A stretch of 64,000 nucleotides of DNA, from contig CM055896.1 of NCBI GenBank assembly GCA_029582155.1, forward strand, positions 7,332,624-7,396,623. Reading direction: 5' to 3'. Source of the DNA: Panopea generosa (taxonomy: Eukaryota; Mollusca; Bivalvia; Adapedonta; Hiatellidae). Shown here piece after piece: positions 24,601-35,660 of the stretch (position 1 is the first letter of the stretch; each line of letters opens with the position of its first letter). A program made the translations under genes and the position numbers. Below the pieces are notes generated by a model. It worked only from the letters and a program-made list of their open reading frames with translations. It had not been told where the DNA came from and ran no database searches.

Positions 24601-27600
24601 TAATATAAATATTTCCGTTAAAATGCACTGATACACAGGAGCTAAAATCTGGGCAAGTGGTATTTAAAGCGGCATAACCAGTATCGAGAGATATTTCTTT
24701 TATACAGAAACCAACACCGAACTACGGAACATAAACCTTTGTAAAATGAAAAAAAAAATCTCACCAGCCACCACATTTCTGGTATAATTCCAAACGTTAA
24801 CAGAGAAACAACACATGTAGGTCGTTCTAGCCCGAAACAACGAGCAGTGGAAATATGTGAATCAAGTCCCATCTACAAGTCCCACTCTTTATTACAACCG
24901 TATAATCTAAAACAACGAGCAGTGGAAATATGTGAATCAAGTCCCAGCTACAAGTCCCAATCTTTATTACAACCGTTAAATCTGAAACAACGAGCAGTGG
25001 AAATATCTCGACCCAGTCCCAAGGCCCAGTCACAATCTTTATTACAACCGTGTAAGCCAAATAAGCCCAGTTTAAACACGTTAACGTCCAAGTCAAAACA
25101 ACAAGCTAGAAATCCATCTACAACGCGGCCTACTTTTACAGACAAAGTAAAACACATAAAAGCACGTGAGAAGTCAATGTCCATTGACAGGTCAAATAGT
25201 ACAGGCAAATCACGTGGTCGACCCAAGAATAACAGCCAACCAGGAACGAGGACGGGCTCGGAGCTAGAGAAGTGTTTTAGATTGTTCGTTTTCAGAGCTA
25301 ATCACAAATGGGCCACGCTGCAACGTTATAAATCGTCACCGAAACTGTGTAAAATATCACGTAGTAATAGTTATACGACACGAAGCGGGAGGGAACAGTT
25401 GGTAAATGAGCAGAGTATATAAATGGCAGTCGATTTGCATTAGGACAATGAACAGGAGAGAGTTTTACAAAATGATATAGACTATACACACATTCATTTT
25501 GCAGTTATAAGCATTCACTGATTGATTACTAAGAGAGTAAATAAACTACAATCTAAAGAAATGATAAACATTTTTAAAAATAACGCCATTATATGTTTAA
25601 ATGAAAGACACGATTTTGATTTCGAACTCAAAGGACAAAAACATAAATAGAGCTCCAGTGGAATTTTATTATATATAAAAATGTGTATATGACAAATGAA
25701 ACCTTTATTTTAAATTATGATGATTCTCGTTTGTGGGTACAGTTAGATGGCATTTTAAATTTGAATATGATATATATTTATGCCTTTGCCACACGGTACC
25801 AACTAACTCGAGCAGAAATGCTTTAATTGAGACAAATGTTTAAATATTCTTCTCGAAATTATTATTCATATACATAATACATTATAATTCCAGAATAAGT
25901 GAGCAGTGCCATTATGTTGGCACTGACAACAATTTTCATGGTGATCAACTCCCATATGAATATGTAATTGATATAAAATTGCCATGTAAATCATTGGATA
26001 AAAGTGTAAATTCAAATGGGCAATTATTGCTTGATTTTCTTAAACAAACGTGTCTTAGGGAAACAAATTGGAAGGTATTTGAGGACTATTTGTATTCATG
26101 GACCTTATATCCAAAGTGATCATTGTTTAATTACATTTTCTTTGGCGAGCTCGTTTAACCCAACCGATAATTATAATTTAAACAAATCCTTCGCACAAGA
26201 GAGAGCACCGGATAGATGCAAAACAGTTTATAAAATAGGAATATTTATATAAACATAAGAATATAAAGAAATATTTATATAAACATTAGCTGTCGTCTCA
26301 GAAATTTGAAACTAGCATTTATTTTTTAAGTAATATTTTAGATAATATTCATTCTAAAAACGATATTGATACATCAATATCGAATTGTATAAACAATATC
26401 GATGAAATGTGTACACCCTTTTTTGAAAAGAGATCATGGTCAGATAATATAAATAGACAATGTATGCAGTCAAAGGGAAGCAACTCATTTTTAAATAACG
26501 AGTGTCATACACTAAGAAAATCATTTTACAAGTTTTCAAACGAATATCGTACAGAAAAATCAAATGAAACAGAATCAACATGGTCAATGCCCAATCGTTA
26601 TATAAGAAAAGCGTCCGAAGTTTTCATTTTCAAAATGATAAGTTAAAAACTTTAAAACTGTTAATCTCTAAAGTAAAAAATGTTAAACACTATTGGAAAT
26701 TACTGAAAGAATAAACGATTTCTAATTATCCTCAAAATATCAGCTCTGAAACATTTGAAGAATATTTCAAGGCCATTAATATCCGAATAGACCCATTTGT
26801 CAAGCGAACATGGACGTTGTATATTTTAACGAAACTGTTTTGTTCTTCGAAATACAAATAAAGTTTGATGAACTGAATATTCCTATAGCTGAATCAGAAG
26901 TGAGATTAGCAGTCTTTGAATTATGTCATGGTCGCATTGGAGGCCCAGATATGGTCCTAAATGAATTTTTATTCATGGAGTGAATTATTTAGCTCAATAT
27001 ATTTCTATTTTTTTTAATGAAATCCTTGACCACAGTTATTTCCCGGATAGCTGGAGTGATGTTTATATTATTTCTATCCATAAAAAGCGTATTTTAAGCG
27101 AGGTTGGAAATCAGAGGTATCACTTTACTTAGTACCGTAGGAAAATTGTTCACTAGGATCCCTAATAACCGATTTACTAGGCGAGTAAAGGCACATTACA
27201 TTTATGTTGAATCACAAGCTGGATTTAGGTAAAAATGGGAACAACAGACAATATCTTGATCTTTTCACGGTATTTTAGTTATATGTTAAATAATGGTCAG
27301 AACTTATTTTGTGCACGGTAGATTTTTTCTAAAGCTTTTGATTATGTTGTAAGAGAAAATATTTGGTATAAACTAATTAAGTTAGGTGTTAGAGGAAAGA
27401 TTTTGAATATCATCAAATCAATGTAAATAAATGTAAGGCGAAGGGTAAAATTTAATAACACTTTAAGTGATACTTTTGAATGTTATCTAGGGGTTAGGCA
27501 AGGTGAATGCATGTCACCATTCCTATTTTTACTGTACCTAAATGACTTAGAAGTGGATATTTTTCTAATAGCAAGAGCCGGGGTAGATTGTTGACTACAA

Positions 27601-30600
27601 AAAGTATTCTTATGTTTGTATGCGGGTGGTATTATAATCTTCCCTCCAAATGCTGAAGAGATACAAAAAAGTATAATATTCTAAATGAATATTGCGATAG
27701 ATGGAAACTTAAACTTAACACAGTAAAAAAACAAGGTTATGCTCTTTAGAAAAGGAGGCACTGTATCGAGAAGTATGGGGTTTTATTTTAATGATTTAAA
27801 ACTGGACATAATCAGTAAATTCTTGTACTGAGGCATTGTTTTCACTACGGGTGGATCATTTAGCGAAGCTCAAAAATCTTTGGCCGACTAATCCAAAATG
27901 CTATATTTAAGTTAAAAAAAATAATTACATAAATGTGTTAATATATCGCCAAAACATGTTTTGGAGTTATCTTGTAAACTAGTCACTCCTATATTGAATT
28001 ATGCAATGAAAGTGTGGGGGGTTATTCAAGCGCATCAAAAAGAGCGGGTACATTTACAATTTTGCAAATCGATATTAGGTGTAAACTTATCGACACAAAA
28101 TGACATTATCTACAGCAAGTAAGATAGAAAAAAATACTATGCAAAGCGAGTATAAATAATTATAAATACTGGTTCAAAGTTTTGAACAGCAATAATCGAA
28201 AATATATTCACCATGTTGACTTAATGATGTTAAAAGATATAGAAAATATCACCAACTATTACTAATTGGGCCACGCTTGTCAGAGATACATTATGCAGAT
28301 TAGGATTTTATTATAAGTGGTTAGAACAAGGAGTGGGTGATATATATATATTTCTTTCAATATTCAAACAAAGACTACGAGATAATTATATTCAAAATTC
28401 GAATGAACATTTAAATAACTCTTCACGGGCAACATTTTACTGATCTTTTTCTACTTTTAATGTTCAGTCATATTTAGAAATAGTTCACATCCCAAAATTA
28501 AGAAAAGCATTAACAAGATTAAGAGTAGGTTAGAACTAAAAACAGGATGATGCAAAAACAATTAAAACTCCTAGAGAAAACAGAAAATGCAGAATATGTA
28601 TCTTGGAGGACGAATTTTATTTTTTATTTGAATGCAGTGTATATAATAACATAAAATGTCAGTACTTTTAGCCTTATTGTTTTCAGAAACTGCAGCATGT
28701 ATAAGACCGTCGAATTATTACAATCTGGTAACAAAGATAAAAAAACTTAGCAACATATATATTCAAAGCTTTTGACATCAGAAATAGATTTATTTTGAAA
28801 AATTACAATACTCTCCTGTTATGAAAGTTACATAACGGTATGTGTTGGTTTAAAGTTGAACAGCAATCCAAACTTAAGCATATGACAAAAAAGTATTATT
28901 TTTATTTGTTTAACGAATAAGTTTAAAGTATAACTTATAATAGTATTTGGGGAAATGTTTCTTTATACAGGAATAGGTTTAAATATAAAGGTAGATTAAG
29001 ATATTTCATACGATACGCGTGTCATTAAATACACACATGTTTGTATTATTGTTATAATGTTATCTGTTTGCTCGTGGTCATTGGTGACTAATGTATAAAT
29101 TTATATGGAACTTTGTACGATTAATTGGGGATGGCCTCGACCCGCAATAAACCCATGATAACGAAACTCTTATTCTGTATCAAATTGTTAATGGATGGCA
29201 AACGTTGTCGTAAATTGTCGTTGTCATGGCCTTCGGTGCATTTATAACAACCGATACACCTCATAAACGTGAATAAATTGTGTTTGATATCTCAATGTAC
29301 TGATCAGTAATTCTTATATGAAAATAAGCTGCTTCGCTGGTGGAAATTATCCTAAAACCTCCGATTGAATACATTCGGCAAATTCCGTCATCTTTCAGCA
29401 TTAGAACCGTCGCTAAGTTATAAATGCATATATGAACAAATATTTTATTTCCATTTTGTTGGAACCTATTTCTATTAGAAGACGATTATGAGAACCATTG
29501 GAAAAAAAGTGTTGCAAGAGAAATGAACAAAACTATAGTTATTTTACGGAATGCGAAATCGGATCTACCGATCGACAATCCGCAGATATAACCACTTTAC
29601 CATGGAGGAATATATCGATATCAGCGACATTAATCCAAATTTCCGGACGTTTACGTATGTAACTACTAGCTTATGTACGTTATTCGATAGGTCAGGTCTA
29701 ATGCAAATATCGCCGATAATAGCGAAGGCCACAATTTATACAATATATTAATGTATATTATACAATTATATCACGTTTTTTTTCTTGATTTGAAATGACA
29801 TAATTCAATACATTTTTTAGTTCAATGTATTGTATTTAATTTAATTGAATGTATAGAAATGACATCAATACTGGTTGTGAAGCTTTAATTTAAAGATATG
29901 CAGACTAAAAAAAGTCCCACGCAATTTAAAGTTCAATAAAATCCAATCAAAATTGAGAGGTATGAAAAACAGATACGGTAAAAATGAACAGTTCTTTTAA
30001 TTTTCTGTTTTTGAGCATACTTATCAATTTGTGAAATACCTTCAAATAGTATTTTCGCCACAGAACATGAAAATGTCATTTTGTGTTTGGAAAACAATAA
30101 TAAGAAAAATAACTAATTTGCAAACAAGTGATGTATTCAAAGGAAGGCTAATGACAAAAGTCTAGGTCAAAAATAGACAAAACATTAGCCATATTTGCAT
30201 AACTGTACCCCATTTGTATAGATTTTATATACACGTCATACTTGAAGCTAAAGGTTTCAAATACTTATACTCACCTATAGCATCAGAACTCCCATGAATG
30301 TTTTGCTACAGACCGAAATATAAACCTACCTGATTTTCATGAAGAAAATGTCACTGAAATATTCATTGCCAGAGCTGTTACCCGTGATAAGACTTCTATT
30401 CTAAAAATGTGAGAATTTCTGTTAAAATGTAAATTTTATCCGTCTGTGAATTCCAAAAGAAAATTCAGAGTCAGGAATGTTTTACTTTGCATTTATGTCT
30501 CCGGGGCCTATTTCCGAATATTCCAAACTCGTGATTGCTACCTGCAACTAAAATCCTTTTTTTTATATAGGACATTGGACCAACTACATTGGTAAAGGAT

Positions 30601-33600
30601 ATCAACGGAAGGGAATATCCTTTAGGCAGGGTAATATCACTGTGCATAACTTACTTGCAAAATTACATATGCAAGTTGATTGAGCGTCAGGAGGCTTACT
30701 TAAACATTTTTGAGGACATTCACTGGGTATTGGTTATACCGGACATCTGTTCTACAGAAATGGCACAGGTCATCGTGAATGCTGCAGAAGTAAGGATGCA
30801 TGTTTTATTTTTCTTTGTTTAACTACTATCGAATGCAATAGAAAGCATCACAGTTTAATCTGTTTATACACATGCCTCCTTTTCAAACAGAGAGAGTGAA
30901 TGCTGAAACATCAGAACGTGTTAGTAACATGTATCATAACACAACCATTTTATGAATTATTTTCTTTTGCTAAGTGTATATCTGTAATAAAACAGGACTT
31001 TATTGGTAGAAATATAGAATAAGTACAAATATTGGACAGTTTTTTTTTATATATAAATTATTTAATGACCCCTTTTGGTGGCATTAGCAAAACTATTGTG
31101 TTCTATGTATCAGTATATGTATTTCTTTAAAATGTATAAAATATCTTTAAAAAACATCTCTAAGAATAGTTTAGTTGGTATTCATGAATTCGTACATTCG
31201 TAAATTCCAGGAGAACATAACATTCTCAGTAATGGTCAAATTTGATTGAATTAAAAACCAGACCCTGTGTCACTAACATTTGCCAATTTACAAACTGCTT
31301 AAGCGTAAGATTTAACTTTGCTCAGGAAATCACGAAATTCGTTATGGGTTCCACCGACATCCTCATAAAAAATACATACATGATACATACACACGTACGT
31401 CACATTTTAAGAATTACGAAGTTTCGTAAAACGAGCCGTTGGCGAGTTCGATTTATGATAGGGAATACTCCAGTGTGACGGCGCTCAGAATACTGCCTCG
31501 AATAGACATTGTCACCATATAACTGAAAAATTGTTGAAAGCGACGGTAAATACCATACAACAACAGCAACAACAACAACAACAACAACAAAATACAATAT
31601 GCTATGCTTGTAAAAAGAGTAAATATCAGATCTGTGTTATTAGTACGTCCAATTCCAAAACTTGTTAAGCAGTATGCTATTTTTCCGATCTATTATTAAT
31701 TATCAATTCCAATAATATATTTCAACAAAGCCAATACTCGCTAAATGCTCAATGTGTGCTAGTCTGCTCACCCTTAGTCCGACGTCTGTCCATCTTCTAA
31801 TTTTAAAGTTGTGTGTACTTAAGCACCTACATTTATCATTTCATCTTTTCCAAATATAAACAGTAGTTATATAACAATAGTAACAGTTCTTGAATTGATA
31901 AACTTTGATAGCTGACGTAATATTTATGTCGCACATCAATACAACAAAAACTGTCGTATTTGGCATTTTGTGCTCTTTAGGACCCACATCCTTCAACAAG
32001 ACTTCACCATAACTTACATAGTAGTTATATTAACACAATAACCGGGACAATTTTTTTCGAACTGGTAAATTCGTATAATTTATGTCCAAAAGACGGACCT
32101 CAAGACACCAAACATGGATTATTTGGCCGTGTGTTCACTCTTACACCTAGGAATATAATTTGATTTGCATCGAACTATTAAACCGTTTTATAACGTTAAT
32201 ATCGTACACGAGTTTTACACTGGTAAACTCGAATATTTAATGTGTGCCGAGTTATGGTCTTTGTATGATGTAAACTGATAGTGTTACCTTGTGTGCTCTG
32301 TAGCACCAGAATGTATCATTGGATCTTGACCGAACGTACACAGCAGCTGGACAACAAAATCTGGGATATACTGCTGGTAGGCTTGTTTGACATTCAATTG
32401 TGGCCGTTTAATTACTTGTAATGGGCCTTATTGGAATCAGTTTGGCCCTCGTACATATATCCTACAGAGTACGGTAAACAGAAGTTGTTATATAAAGAGG
32501 TGTTTGCTTATTTACTCTGGAGGGTTTAATATACTCTTGCTTGTGAACAGGAATGTTTTCACGGATGTATGGTGACTAGAATAAACGAAGCGGAGGCATC
32601 ATTACTCTACTGTTATATCGAACCGATGGACAAATGTGAGTTTTCACTACAAGATGCTGACATAGGAACGAAATACATCGTTTTTAAAGTAGAAGGTATA
32701 TCATATTATATCAAAGTTGTTAAACTAATTAGTTTCTCTGGCCTTAAGTAACATTAACTTAATAGTATACGATAATGGGCTGAAATGAATCATGCTATTT
32801 AACCGCTGACACATATTTGACATCATATAGGTAATACAAATACTAGTAAACTTCAATTTTACAGTAGGTGTTTCTTATGTGATTGGACAAAACTGGACAA
32901 CAAATATTTGCCCAATTTAAATGAATGCTTTGTTGTTGGTACTGTTTATTTTTTTATGCTAATTATACATTCATGCTTACAGTAATTGAGTTGGTCACAT
33001 GTGCCCTGCTTTCAATGGAAGTTCGGCATAGAAACGACATGCAGCGTTTCGCAGTGTTTACACGAATGAGTGCAGATTGCTGGAGTGAGCACTTTTGTGA
33101 ACAAGAAGAAGTGTGAATCAGGATTATGTAATTTCAGGTTTATATTCATGCAATTAGTTCTAAATCATCCAATAACATTTATCGAGATATATCTTATCAT
33201 CATAGCAATATTATTTATTATATTTGAAGACGAACTAGCTATCTGCTCTGTACACGAAGTCATGCCACGACAAGTAATAAGGAGGACAGGAACCGGATGC
33301 GTTATGCTGGACATTGACAATGTAGTTAAGGAATTCTTCGACAATTTATTTGGTATGTATTTAAAAGCATTTTCTGTTTTATGTCATTGTAATAACATTT
33401 ACCTTGGGTTCTCTAGACTTCTCAAAATGTATATTTAAAGGGAGAATATTGGCATTTAACTCTTAATATGGTGTCATAAACCAATATTACAAATTCATTT
33501 TTTGAATGCAAGTAATATGAATATATATTTCCACTTTATTATATGCATCGGTGTTCAGAAGCTAAATTATTTGATTTGTTTACCTTTCCACTTTGAACAT

Positions 33601-35619
33601 ACTGACTTCGGAATTCCGATTTACCACCGTAAGCCGTGATGGTGTAAATAAATGTGAACAAATGCATAGTTTGACTGATTTAACAATACGCTCTGGAAAT
33701 GGTCAAACGTTTTGAAATAATTTACCAAAATATAATTGCAGTAAAGGGGTAAGGTAGCTAATGTATCACGGAGAAATTATCAACAACAGAACGATCACGA
33801 ATATAACGATTCGAAACTTTTCAGTTGTGTGCACACATTACATACATTGTACTACCATTAAATCGTAGTCCTTTCATTATTACGTATTTCATCATTGCTA
33901 CAGTTTTATGTTTTAAAAAAAATACTATCGTGTCAAAACCTAGTTCTTTCTTTATTTCTATATAAGTATTGACATGATATCCAATTTCCGCACACAACAT
34001 ATACCTAATAAATTATTTTACAAGTCCATTCCTTTATTATGGGTTGTGACAATTGCCTTTGCATATGCTTTAAAAAATAATCAACCATTAGGTGCGTGCA
34101 CGGATATTTTCGAAAATGCAAAGCTATGCTCGGAATGTATACGGAGATAAATGTAAATATTGACAATAATTTTTCGCAATAAACTTTTGTCAATATTTTG
34201 ATTTAATAACTCTTAGGTTAGTTATTGCGTTGAATCGGTATACACGCACTATTTTATGTGCGTAACATATAGAGAAAATCTCCATTTGCATCTTTATGTG
34301 TTATTTTCCAATATGATCGCTTGAAACTGTGATACATAGTTGATTAATTTCAACTCTTCCAGATGATATGTTACATTTTTATTTAAACACTGAGAGAATA
34401 AACATAATATATATTATGTTAAATAATTGTGAGTTGATGTTGTTTACTAAAAAATGGTCGTCTCTTTCCAATAAACATTTTCGGTTGAAACGGGGAGTCA
34501 CTTCGGTCAGTAATTTATGCGCAGTATATGTAATTCAAATTATAGGGGATGCGTTTAGAAATGGAGTCACTTGCGGCTAGGTAATATTTAAATGCATCCC
34601 CTTTATTCTACTCAGTGTATTATTGACTGGAAGCCACGCGCTGATTTATTGTACGAATGCCGCGAATCGTTCGTATAAAAATAAAATCATTTTAATAACT
34701 GTACCAAACGAAATAAAACGAAGTCTCTCAGTATTGACAGCGAAAAATAATTCGCTACGCATCAGCGCACGGGACAGAATCAAACAAATGTGTATATGCA
34801 ACAATGGATCCTAAGCAAAATGAGCATACGTAATGGGAAGGTTAAAATTGTATGCTAAAACGTATCTCAAACCTACCGCATATCACGAAATCGTACCGCC
34901 AAATAAAAATTTTTTAGCCGGGCCCGATTAGCTCAGTCGGTTACGCGTCTGACTATCAATCCAGGTGTCGTGAGTTCGAATCCCCCGCCCGGCAACAGTC
35001 TCCGCGATGATTGATATATGACATTGTGTCTCATTATCATTCGTCTCTCACCACTGATTCAAGTGGGAAAGTTATCAGTTACTTGCGGAGATGGGGTGTG
35101 CTTGAGTACTGGTTAATCCCAGGAAACAGTGGTTAGGTTAACTGATCTTCTGTTAGCCCCCGATGGCATAAAATGACGTTAAATATTCAATCAATCAATC
35201 AATCAATTTCTTTATGGAAAAAAGTTCCCGGACTAAACAAATATTGAGCCTTCGGTGCTCATTGTTTTCTTCAGTGCGTGTAAATAACATATACTGACTA
35301 CAACCGTGTACATGATAAAGTTCCATCGCAGACATCAGTATGTATTTTTAGTTTAAAAATAAAAAAAACAATAACGATGCATCAAGTTATATATCTCCCC
35401 CTCAATATTTAAGAAAAAAAACAACAACATAATTTATGTTATCTTTCGTATCAATATAATGATAATTACCTTTGACTCAATGGTCTTAAGCTGCCTACGA
35501 CTACCTGGCTTTAACTTAATTCTAAACGATTTTGCCTGAACCGTATAACACAAATGTCAACAGTGAGTGAAAGTGTCTGATGTTCTACGGAAAGAAATGA
35601 TACAGAAATGATATGCATA

Positions 35620-35660
<41 letters not shown>

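Noticed and set aside
32305-32375. Segment flanked by AG and GT that might be another exon of the HSPA12-like gene
   Set aside because: Exons 10 and 11 join in phase and match the family without it, and its translation has no resemblance to HSPA12.
34920-34995. Possible tRNA gene (good A and B boxes)
   Set aside because: It is followed by a body shared with four other copies and an AATC tail, and the cloverleaf stems do not pair properly. It is a SINE head.
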